Assembly: GCA_023265685.1 (NCBI GenBank)
Contig: JAHFSP010000005.1
Location: 1 to 61,792 of the forward strand
Direction of reading: 5' to 3'
Length of the DNA stretch: 61,792 nt
Source of the DNA: Candidatus Woesearchaeota archaeon
GTDB taxonomy: Archaea; Nanobdellota; Nanobdellia; Woesearchaeales; GW2011-AR9
In this document: one piece after another, positions 49,449 to 59,956 of the stretch
How positions within the stretch are numbered: the first letter of the stretch is position 1
How the letters are laid out: each line of letters starts with the position of its first letter
Translations under genes and position numbers: made by a program
Notes under the pieces: generated by a model
What the model saw: only the letters and a program-made list of their open reading frames with translations
What the model was told of the DNA's origin: nothing
Databases searched by the model: none

Positions 49449-50222
49449 ATGCCCAAAACAAAACCCCTCATCATCATCGCTGGACCCTGCTCCATTGAAT
49501 CAGAAAAACAATTTCTCACTATTGCCAAAGCCGTCAAAGCAGCAGGTGCTACCCACATTCGCGGCGGTGCATTCAAACCCAGAACCGAACCTACCGCATT
49601 CCAAGGTCATGGTCATGACGTACTACACCTGCTCGACAAAGCAAACCAACTCACCAAACTTCCCGTCGTCACCGAAATTCTCGATACCGAAGACATTGAA
49701 CAAGTCGCCCAACATACTGACATTCTTCAGATAGGCACTCGCAATATGCACAACACTGCTTTACTCAAAAAGATCGCTCAACGCACACCGCAAAAAACCA
49801 TTCTTCTCAAACGAGGTTTCGCCGCAACCAAAAAAGAACTTCTTGGTGCCATTGGCTATCTTCATCATCACGGCCACAAAGGTCAAATTATTGTTTGTGA
49901 ACGTGGCATACGTACCTTTGCCGACGGAGAATACAGTCGATTTACCCTCGATGTCAACTTCATCGCTGCCTGCAAAAAAGATCCGAAATTTCATTACCCC
50001 ATTATTGTAGACCCCTCTCATCCCGCAGGAAAAGCAGAATTAGTCGAATCACTCGCCTATGCGGGCATTGCTGCCGGAGCCGATGGCATAATTATCGAAG
50101 TGAGCATGAGCCCATTCATCGAAGTTGCCAAATCAGACAAAGACCAGCAAATAACTCCCGCCACACTCAAACGAATTATTCAGAATGCAAATAAGATACA
50201 TAAAATAGCAAACAAGAAATAA
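49449..50222 (+). CDS. aroF: 3-deoxy-7-phosphoheptulonate synthase (AroF/KDO8P-synthase-like)
   Basis: [60 protein letters not shown]. Confidence 0.92.
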   Translation: MPKTKPLIIIAGPCSIESEKQFLTIAKAVKAAGATHIRGGAFKPRTEPTAFQGHGHDVLHLLDKANQLTKLPVVTEILDTEDIEQVAQHTDILQIGTRNMHNTALLKKIAQRTPQKTILLKRGFAATKKELLGAIGYLHHHGHKGQIIVCERGIRTFADGEYSRFTLDVNFIAACKKDPKFHYPIIVDPSHPAGKAELVESLAYAGIAAGADGIIIEVSMSPFIEVAKSDKDQQITPATLKRIIQNANKIHKIANKK

Positions 50223-50298
50223 AATAGTAAAACCGTAAACCAGAAGAAACGCAATTAAGAACCCACCCAAAGCGCATCCCTTACTTAAAGCACGCCCC

Positions 50299-52194
50299 TC
50301 ACTCAAAATACATCTTCTTCACATCTTTAACCTTCTGTACCCGACGAATCATATCCTTCAACTCTTCAATATCACGCGGCACAACGAGAAACGAACAGAC
50401 TGCGTGTCCTTCATTAAGCATCTTTGCTTTTGCCTCTTTAATCTCAAACCCAGCTCGTGCAATCGTGTGTAATAAATCAGCCAACAACCCACTCCTTTCC
50501 GTAGACTCTACAAAGAACCGAATTTTTTGATTAAATTCTTTTTTCCAATTAACATTTACCCAACGTTCTTCCTCTTTAAGAGCATCACGGCAATCTGGAC
50601 GATGAACCGACACGACGCGACGTTTATTCACAATTCCCACAATTTCCTGTCCCGGAAGAGCCACACAACAGCGCGCCAAGATACACGTAGCGTTTGGAAA
50701 CTGCGAAGATTCAACTAATACACCCTCTCCTTCTGCAATAAGCGGTTTAAGAGGACGAAAGTGCAACGGTGCAATTGTTTCATATTCCTTAAGCGCCTTA
50801 CGAATTTTTTGACGAGATTTTGCCGACGTGACAATCTTGAGCCAAGCCCGACGTGGACGCTGATTTTTCGCCGTTAATATTTCAATAACATCACCTGAAA
50901 GCAAAACACGTTTGAGCGGCACAAACTTTCCATTAACCCTTCCGCCAATAGTCGTGTTACCAATATGCTCATGAACTTGATACGCAAAATCAAGTAATGT
51001 AGCACCTGTAGGCAATTCTTTTACATCCCCTTTAGGCGTATAACAATGAATCTTATCTCCAAACAAATCAACTTTCACACTCTCCATGAAATTCTTTCCT
51101 TCATCAGAACGTTGAAGATCCAACACACTCTTAAGCCAGCCCACCTTTTTCTCAAATAACGGATCAGACCTACTCCCTTTATACTTCCAATGTGCCGCAA
51201 TTCCTTCTTCTGCAAACTCATTCATTTCAGGCGTACGAATCTGTACCTCAATAACATCCCCATTAGGCAACCGCAACCCCGTATGAATAGATTGATACAA
51301 ATTCATCTTTGGCGCAGAGATATAATCTTTAAGACGACCTTCAATAGGTTCGAAATTTTCGTGAAGTAACCCCAGCAACGCATAACAATCTTTTTCACCT
51401 TCAACTAAGACTCGAATACCTAACAGGTCATGTTGCTCATGAAGAGGCACTCGTCGTGTAATAATTTTACGATAAATACTATACACATTCTTAGGACGGC
51501 CCTTTATCGAAACCACCGTCACCTTTCCTAACGCAAGACGCTTAATCTGATCTATTGCCAAACTTATTTTACGTTCTCGTTGTTCACGCGACTCTTCAAG
51601 AAAATGTGAAATCTCCTGATACTTACGTTGATTCACAATACTAAACGCTAAATCTTCAAGTTGACTACGCATACGTTCCAGTGCCAGCCGTGATGCCAAC
51701 GGAGCATACACATCAAGAACCTCTTGTGCAATACGTTTCTGATCTTTCACACCTAACGCATGTATTGTTCGCAAATTATCCAACTTGCTCGCCAGTTTAA
51801 TGATGATAACCCGCACATCTTTAAGTGTCGTTAACAACAATTTACGCAACGCATCAGCTTCCAATTTTACATTCTTCGTCTTAATGGTTGCAAGATCATC
51901 AAGACCACGTAATAACGCAACAACTTCCTCGCCAAAAACAGTTTGAACCTCATGACTACCCGTAATCCGCAACACTCCTTGTAAAATCCCTGCCACAATC
52001 AATTCTGGTTGTGCGTTATTTTCTAGCAGAATTTCAGCCACACGACGATTATGATCAAACACACTATCTCCACCCAGACGCTTCACCACACCCAATAATC
52101 TCTCAGAAAGATCTAACGCCTGGGCAAACCGCCCGCAATGAAGCGCAGTATAGCCTGCTTTCTTACATCCAGACAAAAACAAAGAATGATCCAT
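50299..52194 (-). CDS. RelA/SpoT homologue (long RSH: HD-like, synthetase, TGS, ACT)
   Basis: Synthetase GRPKNVYSIYRKI...DYISAPKMNLYQSIHTGL...EVQIRTPEMNEFAEEGIAAHWKYKG; TGS DKIHCYTPKGDVKELPTGATLLDFAYQVH; C-terminal ACT-like. Confidence 0.95.
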   Translation of the reverse strand: MDHSLFLSGCKKAGYTALHCGRFAQALDLSERLLGVVKRLGGDSVFDHNRRVAEILLENNAQPELIVAGILQGVLRITGSHEVQTVFGEEVVALLRGLDDLATIKTKNVKLEADALRKLLLTTLKDVRVIIIKLASKLDNLRTIHALGVKDQKRIAQEVLDVYAPLASRLALERMRSQLEDLAFSIVNQRKYQEISHFLEESREQRERKISLAIDQIKRLALGKVTVVSIKGRPKNVYSIYRKIITRRVPLHEQHDLLGIRVLVEGEKDCYALLGLLHENFEPIEGRLKDYISAPKMNLYQSIHTGLRLPNGDVIEVQIRTPEMNEFAEEGIAAHWKYKGSRSDPLFEKKVGWLKSVLDLQRSDEGKNFMESVKVDLFGDKIHCYTPKGDVKELPTGATLLDFAYQVHEHIGNTTIGGRVNGKFVPLKRVLLSGDVIEILTAKNQRPRRAWLKIVTSAKSRQKIRKALKEYETIAPLHFRPLKPLIAEGEGVLVESSQFPNATCILARCCVALPGQEIVGIVNKRRVVSVHRPDCRDALKEEERWVNVNWKKEFNQKIRFFVESTERSGLLADLLHTIARAGFEIKEAKAKMLNEGHAVCSFLVVPRDIEELKDMIRRVQKVKDVKKMYFE

Positions 52195-52257
52195 AACCCT
52201 AGGAGAGGTACACTAGAATAAAAAGGTTAGGGAAGCAAGTCTTATAATGTGCTAAAC

Positions 52258-53523
52258 TCAAAACCGAACCAACTCAATCTCCATCAATCGATTATACTTC
52301 GCGACTCTCTCCCCACGTGCAGGTGCTCCCGCTTTAATCTGCCCACATCCAAGTGCAACAGCTAAATCCGCAATAAAAGTATCCATCGTCTCTCCTGAGC
52401 GATGCGACACCATCACATTCAAACCATGTGAAAACATCAACTCAGCAGCATCCAGAGCCTCACTCACCGTTCCGATCTGATTTACTTTAAGCAACAAACA
52501 TGAAATACTTCCCCTCTCCAAAGCTCTTCCAACTCGTTCAACATTCGTAACAGTAAGATCATCTCCCACAATCTGAACTTTTGTACCCATTTGAGAACGA
52601 AGTAACGCAAAAGACGCAAAGTCCTCTTGCTCAAACGCATCTTCTATAGAAACAAGAGGATATTTCTTCACAAGACCAACATATAACCTAAGTAATTCTT
52701 CCTTACTCAACTTCTTTCCATCAACAGTATATTTTCCACTTTTGGAATCATAAAACTCAGACGCAGCACAATCTAACGCCAGATCTACCTTCCCTTTATA
52801 GCCAGCATCATGAATCGCTCTCATCAACATCTCCAACGCCTCATGTATCGATTTCATTGGCGGAGCAAATCCTCCCTCATCACCAACATTCGTCGCATTT
52901 GAGCCATACGTACGATGTAAATTTCTTTTCAAAACATGATACACTTCACTTGCTACTCGCAGATTCTCCGAAAACGTTTTCATACGAGGAACTATCATAA
53001 ATTCCTGAAACGCCAACGAATTATCAGCATGTTTTCCACCATTAACAACGTTAAAATACGCACGAGGGAGCACCATTTTTCTCTTACCACGTGCCTTACC
53101 ACCAATTTTCTCACCAACCAACTCATTCAAATACGCAAACAATTCAACCTTTTTCTCATCAGCAGCCACCCGACAACACGCAAGCGACACCGCAAGAATC
53201 GCATTCGCTCCTAATCTCTTCTTACTTTTCGTCCCATCCAGTAAACATAATAATCGATCAATTTCTCGTTGATCACAACAATCTTTCCCTTTCAAAGACC
53301 GTGCAATAATTGTATTTACATGGCCAACCGCTTTCAAAACACCATTACCACCATACCGTTTTCCACCATCACGCAACTCCATTGCCTCATGAACGCCGGT
53401 ACTCGCACCTGATGGTACACTCGCAACCCCTCTTCCCTTAGAAGAAACAACCGTAGCCTCAATTGTAGGATTGCCTCGGCTATCCAGAATCTCACGTGCA
53501 GTAATACTAACTATTTTTGCCAT
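52258..53523 (-). CDS. eno: Enolase
   Basis: ITAREILDSRGNPTIEATV, GGKHADNSLAFQEFMIVP, VGDEGGFAP, VGDDLTVTN, MVSHRSGET. Confidence 0.95.
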   Translation of the reverse strand: MAKIVSITAREILDSRGNPTIEATVVSSKGRGVASVPSGASTGVHEAMELRDGGKRYGGNGVLKAVGHVNTIIARSLKGKDCCDQREIDRLLCLLDGTKSKKRLGANAILAVSLACCRVAADEKKVELFAYLNELVGEKIGGKARGKRKMVLPRAYFNVVNGGKHADNSLAFQEFMIVPRMKTFSENLRVASEVYHVLKRNLHRTYGSNATNVGDEGGFAPPMKSIHEALEMLMRAIHDAGYKGKVDLALDCAASEFYDSKSGKYTVDGKKLSKEELLRLYVGLVKKYPLVSIEDAFEQEDFASFALLRSQMGTKVQIVGDDLTVTNVERVGRALERGSISCLLLKVNQIGTVSEALDAAELMFSHGLNVMVSHRSGETMDTFIADLAVALGCGQIKAGAPARGERVAKYNRLMEIELVRF

Positions 53524-53611
53524 TTGTGTAATCTCAGAAAGAATTTTAACTTAAAGAATGTTTCGATTACAATAAGAAAGACATTTATATCTTTAAAGCA
53601 TATCACTACCC

Positions 53612-54271
53612 GTGGACACCTTCATCCAACTCAACAAAAAACATAGTAAAATTCCAAAACAGTTCCAAACAGATGATAACCGGTTCTCAGAATCATTTGT
53701 AGAATATATTCTCAAAAATTACACCAAAAAAACAGCGTTAATTATTGATCCTTTTGCAGGCCTAGGAACTACTCTTAAAGTATCAGAAAAGATGAATCAT
53801 ACGGCCTATGGTTTTGAAATAGACTATTCTCGCTACCAATACATCAAAAAACAACTCCAACATCCAAAAAATATCATCCATGACAGTGCTTTCAATCTAA
53901 ACAAACACCCTCTCCCCAAATTTGACCTTTGCCTAACCTCGCCGCCCTATATGCATAAAGATTATCATCGAAATCCTCTACGTAAAGAAACAAAAGGGGA
54001 TTATCAACAATATCTTGATGATCTTCTCAAAATCTACAGAAAAATAAAACCCCAGATGAAACAAAACTCGTACATCATTATTGAAGCTTCTAATCTTAAA
54101 GGAAAATATGTAACTACATTAGCTTGGGACATAACTCAAAAAATTTCTAAGATCTTCGATTTTGAAGGAGAAACTGTAATTCATTGGAAGAATCAGAAAG
54201 CCAAATCACAAAAAGGAACCTACGGGTACGGATACGACATCAGTTACTGTCTTGTTTTCAGAAAAAAATAA
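53612..54271 (+). CDS. DNA methyltransferase (N4/N6 amino-methylase type)
   Basis: DPFAGLGTTLKVSEKMNHTAYGFEID and TSPPYMHKDY; GTG start. Confidence 0.85.
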   Translation: MDTFIQLNKKHSKIPKQFQTDDNRFSESFVEYILKNYTKKTALIIDPFAGLGTTLKVSEKMNHTAYGFEIDYSRYQYIKKQLQHPKNIIHDSAFNLNKHPLPKFDLCLTSPPYMHKDYHRNPLRKETKGDYQQYLDDLLKIYRKIKPQMKQNSYIIIEASNLKGKYVTTLAWDITQKISKIFDFEGETVIHWKNQKAKSQKGTYGYGYDISYCLVFRKK

Positions 54272-54319
54272 TTCTAAACTGGCCTACTCATTAATCTTTC
54301 CATTTAATCCTTTCCCTAC

Positions 54320-55084
54320 CTACCCTTCTTTTGCATCCGGCATTACATACGTCAATACCAAAGGTTTTCGAGTCACATCAATACTTGCGACAACCAACGC
54401 CTCCACACCAGTCTCGACAGAAACGGCTTCCTTAACCTTACCCACATTCTGCCATTCAGGTAGATCACTCATCTTCATCTCTAACATAGAAACTAAACGT
54501 AAACTCTTAATATGTGCGGTAGAGCCCATAATCTTAGTATGGGAAGATTTCTGTAAATATCGTACAATATCCCACAAATTTTTAGAGGAGGTCATCCAAT
54601 TATACTTATCAAACCGAGTTAAATCAACGATTTTATACGCCCGAAGCCTCTTCTTACGATCTTCACTTGTGAAATATTCATGAAAATATGACATCACTAA
54701 CTCCCGAACACTCTTGTAAACAGGATCTCGATAGCGTAACACCGAATGATTCGTCTTTGAAATAGCACCCCATCGTCCATGTTGTTGAAAAAGAGCAACG
54801 ACGTGATCAGTATCACCTTTTGTTTCAAGATCAAGAAGTAATGGTCGCTGTCCATAAAATCGTAAAATAGCCGCTGCCACCAGTGCCGCTTCAAAACAAT
54901 GAGCATGATTTCTTTCTAACGTTGCCTTCGCAGACATATACGTCTCACCATGGTTTTCAAAATTAATAGGAAGCAAATCCAAATAATCCTGAATTTTTTG
55001 GGGTGTATTAAGCCGTTTGAAAAGTGAGATTTGCTCTTTTGTAAACTCTTTTTTAAAATCAAAGTCGATTTTCATTTCAGACAT
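54320..55084 (-). CDS. Transglutaminase-like superfamily protein
   Basis: RNHAHCFEAALVAAAILRFYG...LLLDLETKGDTDHVVALF...WGAISKTNH (Cys/His arrangement). Confidence 0.65.
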   Translation of the reverse strand: MSEMKIDFDFKKEFTKEQISLFKRLNTPQKIQDYLDLLPINFENHGETYMSAKATLERNHAHCFEAALVAAAILRFYGQRPLLLDLETKGDTDHVVALFQQHGRWGAISKTNHSVLRYRDPVYKSVRELVMSYFHEYFTSEDRKKRLRAYKIVDLTRFDKYNWMTSSKNLWDIVRYLQKSSHTKIMGSTAHIKSLRLVSMLEMKMSDLPEWQNVGKVKEAVSVETGVEALVVASIDVTRKPLVLTYVMPDAKEG

Positions 55085-55306
55085 CTCATGTTGTAATTAA
55101 TAGGAATATAAAAACGTTTTCATTTTGTAAAAAGTCTAAAAACTAAAGAGAAACTAATAAAAAAATTAAAAATACATTTTTTATCGACGGGAATATCAAT
55201 AAAATAATAACTAATTTAAAAATTCAAAACGAAAATCAAAAACTAAAAATAAAATTCTCATCAATCACCACAATTCATATAAACCTACTAAACTAAAAAT
55301 AAATGT

Positions 55307-57712
55307 ATGCAATTAAATTACATCACGCTCCACAACATTCGTTCATACCAGAATCAAACGATTCCATTTAGTGAAGGCATAACTCTATTAGCTGGTGATA
55401 TTGGTGTTGGAAAATCAACCATTCTTCTTGCCATCGAATTTGCTCTTTTTGGCAGCTCACGTACCGAACTACCTGCAGAACTTCTCTTACGTAAGGGTAC
55501 TACGCAAGGCTATGTTGAACTCTGTTTTCTCATTAATAATCAAGAAATAATTGTACGTCGTGGTCTCAAAAAAGAAAACGACACCATTAAACAACTTGCA
55601 GGTCACATTATCAAAAACGGCGTCAAAAAAGACCTCATGCCCGTAGAACTTAAATCCGAACTTCTGACATTATTAGGCTACCCCTCTGAAATCCTTAGTA
55701 AAAACAAAAATTACATCTACCGTTATACCGTGTATACACCCCAAGAAGAAATGAAACACATCCTTGAACAAGATGCAGAAAGTCGGCTTGACGTCTTGAG
55801 AAAAATTTTCAATCTTGACAAGTACAAAACAATTCGTGAAAATACTGCAATATATTGTAAAAATCTACGAAATGAGATCACCATCAGTAAAACAAAGTGC
55901 GAACCCCTTCCAAACCATCTCAAAACACAAGAACAGCTTCAACAACAAAGAGAAAGTAAAGAACAAGAGATCGCTGTTCTTCAACCCCAATACGAACTTG
56001 CAGCTCAAGAACACAAAACCTGCCGCACTCTCAGAGAAAATCTCCAAAAAGACCAAATAAAAGCAACCCTGATTCAACAACGCAAAGCCTCATGTGAAGC
56101 CGTACTCCAACAACAACAACGCCAGCACCAACAACTCACACAACAACACCAACACCTCACCCAAAAACTCCTTATCCTTCCTCCTCAAACCCAAAACCTA
56201 CAAGAACGTAAAATCGAAATAACTAATCTTGAACAAGAACAACAACAGCATAATAGCAAAATTGCCTCCCTTCAACAACTCTCGCAACAACTCCACAAAC
56301 AAATTACCCAACTCCATACACAAACTCACCAGTTTGAATCACAAATCGCTACTTTTACTCAAAAAGAACAAGAAAAAGTCCGTATTGAACAAGAACTTGC
56401 GAAAACCATCAATCTTAACCAAGAATTAGAAATCAGCAACCGCACTCTTAACGAAGTAACAGCCATCATTGTCACACAACAAACTTTGCTTACTCAAAGC
56501 CAAAACATCGAGAGAAATTTCCAACAACTCGCCACCTGTCCCACATGCCTACAAGAGGTATCATCAGAATATAAACACTCTATCCTCAATACTCAACACC
56601 AAACACAGCATGAAATTGTAACCATTCTTACTCACAAAAAACAAGAAGAAACTACTCTACTCACCCAGCAGCGCTCTCTTCAACAACAACAAGAACAACG
56701 ACGAAAATATGAACAACAACACGTCCAACTCCACACCGAGCTTCTCTCTCTTATCGAAAAGAAAACTCAACATCAGCAATTACGTACTCACATTCAAACA
56801 CTCTCCATCGAACACAACGCCACTCTCAAAGAATTGGCAACTATAAACAACCCAGAAAAAATTACCCAACTCCAACAACGCCTCATTCATCTTCACACCA
56901 CCATCGAAAAAGAACGAGAACGACAACTCCTACAAGAACAACAACTCCAGATCACTAAAAGTATCCATCAACTTGAAGAAGAGATAGAAAAAAATCGCCA
57001 AATTCTCCAAAAAGAAGAAACAGAATTCTCAAAATACTCCGCAATCGCCCAAAAACTCCAAGACTGCCTACATCAAGAAGAAATTCTCCAAATCAAACTA
57101 AACACTAAAGCACTACAAAAAGTAAAAGGAGAAACAGAGCATACGGCCATCCTAACCACCCAAAAAGAGCTCAATAAAATAATTACCCAACTCGAAAAAG
57201 AAAAACAACATCTTCTCCACATTCAACAGCTTAATATGTGGCTTGAGGATCACTTCATGGCTCTCACCTTGACTATTGAAAAACATGTAATGGTCACCAT
57301 TCATCAACTTTTCAATGAACTATTTCGAGATTGGTTTGGCTTACTCATGCAAGACGATACTATTAATGCACGAATTGATGACACGTTTAACCCCATTATT
57401 GAACAAAATGGCCATGAGATATCATTTAGTAACCTCAGTGGCGGAGAAAAAACCTCTTGTGCCCTTGCATATCGACTTGCTCTTAACCGAGTCATAAACG
57501 ACGTCATTCACGAAGTCAAAACCAAAGACCTCCTCATTCTTGACGAACCAACTGATGGTTTTAGTTCAGAACAACTAGATCGTGTGCGCGACGTTCTTGA
57601 AAAATTGAATCTCAAACAGATTATTATAGTATCACATGAAGCCAAAATCGAAAGTTTCGTCGACCACATCATTCGCATCAAAAAAGACAGCCATATCAGT
57701 GAGGTGTGGTAG
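55307..57712 (+). CDS. rad50: Rad50-like SMC-family ATPase with zinc hook
   Basis: LNYITLHNIRSYQNQTIPFSEGITLLAGDIGVGKSTILLAIEFALFG, CPTC hook, NLSGGEKTSCALAYRLALNR, LLILDEPTDGFSS. Confidence 0.92.
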   Translation: MQLNYITLHNIRSYQNQTIPFSEGITLLAGDIGVGKSTILLAIEFALFGSSRTELPAELLLRKGTTQGYVELCFLINNQEIIVRRGLKKENDTIKQLAGHIIKNGVKKDLMPVELKSELLTLLGYPSEILSKNKNYIYRYTVYTPQEEMKHILEQDAESRLDVLRKIFNLDKYKTIRENTAIYCKNLRNEITISKTKCEPLPNHLKTQEQLQQQRESKEQEIAVLQPQYELAAQEHKTCRTLRENLQKDQIKATLIQQRKASCEAVLQQQQRQHQQLTQQHQHLTQKLLILPPQTQNLQERKIEITNLEQEQQQHNSKIASLQQLSQQLHKQITQLHTQTHQFESQIATFTQKEQEKVRIEQELAKTINLNQELEISNRTLNEVTAIIVTQQTLLTQSQNIERNFQQLATCPTCLQEVSSEYKHSILNTQHQTQHEIVTILTHKKQEETTLLTQQRSLQQQQEQRRKYEQQHVQLHTELLSLIEKKTQHQQLRTHIQTLSIEHNATLKELATINNPEKITQLQQRLIHLHTTIEKERERQLLQEQQLQITKSIHQLEEEIEKNRQILQKEETEFSKYSAIAQKLQDCLHQEEILQIKLNTKALQKVKGETEHTAILTTQKELNKIITQLEKEKQHLLHIQQLNMWLEDHFMALTLTIEKHVMVTIHQLFNELFRDWFGLLMQDDTINARIDDTFNPIIEQNGHEISFSNLSGGEKTSCALAYRLALNRVINDVIHEVKTKDLLILDEPTDGFSSEQLDRVRDVLEKLNLKQIIIVSHEAKIESFVDHIIRIKKDSHISEVW

Positions 57713-57850
57713 AAAAGTGATATTGTAACCAGTTATCAGCCTCTATACCGGATTATCAATCTCAATCCCCAATCTAAAGCTTCTAAAAGTAATCTTAAAG
57801 TAACCTTACGCAAGGTAAGAGTTTAAATAGAAATAGAAATTTTGGAGGTC

Positions 57851-59056
57851 ATGTTTGAAGATGAAAGATTAGTCGGACTTCTAGAAGCCTATTATGAAAA
57901 ATCAGGAAGACGTCCTACCATTCGACATGGAAGTCTCCATCAAGATGGTAATTTCAGAAGAATCGTTCAAAGAGATTTACGCTCATTGGCTCAACGTGTA
58001 GATCTTGATATAAACGCACCACTTTGGACAGCATTATTAGTACAATCAGTTCAAGGTCACGCCCAACAGGGACACTGTGAATTCCAAGGACAACAGTACC
58101 CTGAAGCAACCATACCTGATATCATTCTAGCAGCAAATTTGGATTTAGATAAAATTAAAGTAGCACGCCAAAAATTAATCGATGATGTGTATAACTGGGC
58201 TAATTTGGCTCTTGAAGAAAAAAACCCACCCAGAAGACTCGTGATTGATGGTCAGCCCCTATTAGGAGCAAATTTTTTAAGAAATTATGAAGTAGAACCC
58301 ACCAATGTCCTACAAGGTATGATCCTTGCAGGATATATGGATAATTTCACAGCGAGAGAAAAAACCGTTGTAAAACACCCTTTAACTTTAAACGGTAAAA
58401 GAACTCTTGAAATTGGAGGAGGGGAAACCTATCTTGTAAACCAAAGAAATGTAATCCGATTTTTAGGAGATTACATGGGCCTGACCGAAAAAGGACACGA
58501 CAAAGAAGATATACAACTACTACGTGACGCAGAAGTAATTGTAGACAAACCTGGAAAAGGAATTTTAAGCGCCTATATTCGAAGAAAAGTAGGAGCTGGA
58601 ACTTCAGATGATATGGCTTTTGTAATTATTGGAAAACGTTACGGCATAGACGCCATGTTAGGAGCATTTGTCGTTGATGCGGTTGACACGTATGATAAAT
58701 GTACAAAATATCCTCAAGAAGGAGGCCATGATGAAAGAATAGCAGAAGTTATTCAAAATGGATGGAAAAGTACACATAAGACCTACTTGATCAGTGAAGA
58801 AGAAATTACCGATCTAATCTATTACGCAGCAAAAGGAAATACTCCCCAACTGTCTTTAAGCTCTTCACATAGACGTCTTGTACAATTACCCGGAGATCAC
58901 GTAGCCCCCACCATTGTCCTTCATGTCCAATATGTTAAAGGAGATAAACCAAAAAATTTCCCACTAGGTTTTAATCAAGTCCCCAGTGATTCTTTTTATG
59001 ACAATGCAGATTATAGGTGGAAACATTTGAGTGGAAACCTAACACCAGAAAAATAA
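57851..59056 (+). CDS. Hypothetical protein (~401 aa)
   Basis: Long ORF; GGAGGT next to the ATG at 57851; no recognised family. Confidence 0.6.
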   Translation: MFEDERLVGLLEAYYEKSGRRPTIRHGSLHQDGNFRRIVQRDLRSLAQRVDLDINAPLWTALLVQSVQGHAQQGHCEFQGQQYPEATIPDIILAANLDLDKIKVARQKLIDDVYNWANLALEEKNPPRRLVIDGQPLLGANFLRNYEVEPTNVLQGMILAGYMDNFTAREKTVVKHPLTLNGKRTLEIGGGETYLVNQRNVIRFLGDYMGLTEKGHDKEDIQLLRDAEVIVDKPGKGILSAYIRRKVGAGTSDDMAFVIIGKRYGIDAMLGAFVVDAVDTYDKCTKYPQEGGHDERIAEVIQNGWKSTHKTYLISEEEITDLIYYAAKGNTPQLSLSSSHRRLVQLPGDHVAPTIVLHVQYVKGDKPKNFPLGFNQVPSDSFYDNADYRWKHLSGNLTPEK

Positions 59057-59060
59057 ACCT

Positions 59061-59141
59061 ATTCTTGGCCGAGGCTATCCCACCGCTTCCAACGGTCGCT
59101 TCGCAGCAAGCTGCGGGGTATTAGACCCACAAAGGGAATAA
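59061..59141. repeat. Structured intergenic element with CGCAGCAAGCTGCG palindrome
   Basis: GC-rich island in an AT-rich gap: ggccgaggctatcccaccgcttccaacggtcgcttCGCAGCAAGCTGCGgggtattagacccacaaagggaataaa. Confidence 0.4.
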
Positions 59142-59218
59142 AGTGTGCGAGTTACTAACCTATTACTTACAAAACGTCTCATTAAAACTTCTTATCAAGC
59201 TACAAATTTCTTATCAAG

Positions 59219-59956
59219 CTACTTTTCCTTCTTCAAAAACTCCTCAATCATCGCAATATCTTCTTTCTTACCCAAATCCAACCAATAATCATGTATCATC
59301 AGAACTCTCATCTTCCCTCGCGCAGCCAAAACATTCACCGCATCCGTAAGTTCAATCTCCCCCCGTTGAGAAAGAGGAAGATCGCGTAATTCTACCCAAA
59401 TATCCTTCGTAAACTTGTAAATACCAGCACTTGCTAAATCTCCCATAAACTGCTGTGGCTTCTCCACGACTCTCTCTAAAAATAATTCATTCGTCTGCCC
59501 TTGCTTCATCCTAGATCCATCCCAAACTTTCAAAATCCCATATCGAGAAGGATCAGAAACCTTCTTTCCCATCATATAACAAAAATCATCACGAACATTC
59601 AATTTCTTCAAATCACGCACCGACAACAACCCATCACCACCTACCACAACAAAAGATTCTTCTCCACAAAAATACCGAGCCACTCGTAACGCATCACCAG
59701 TTCCTTTTTGCTCTTTCTGCTCAAGTAACGTTATAGTACAACGATGATCTTGAGCATACACCTGAAAAAACTCCGCTACTCTTTCCTTCTTATACCCAAC
59801 TACTACACCAAAATCAGAAAATCCCGCAGCAATCAGATGATCCAACACATAAGATAGAAACGCTCGACCACAAATCGGAATCAATACTTTGGGGATAGTA
59901 TCAGTAAGAGGAGCCAGTCGTGTCCCTCTTCCTGCCGCTAAAATAACAACTTTCAT
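59219..59956 (-). CDS. Nucleotidyltransferase (NDP-sugar pyrophosphorylase family)
   Basis: VVILAAGRGTRLAPLTDTIPKVLIPICGRAFLSYVLDHL, VVVGGDGLLS. Confidence 0.92.
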   Translation of the reverse strand: MKVVILAAGRGTRLAPLTDTIPKVLIPICGRAFLSYVLDHLIAAGFSDFGVVVGYKKERVAEFFQVYAQDHRCTITLLEQKEQKGTGDALRVARYFCGEESFVVVGGDGLLSVRDLKKLNVRDDFCYMMGKKVSDPSRYGILKVWDGSRMKQGQTNELFLERVVEKPQQFMGDLASAGIYKFTKDIWVELRDLPLSQRGEIELTDAVNVLAARGKMRVLMIHDYWLDLGKKEDIAMIEEFLKKEK

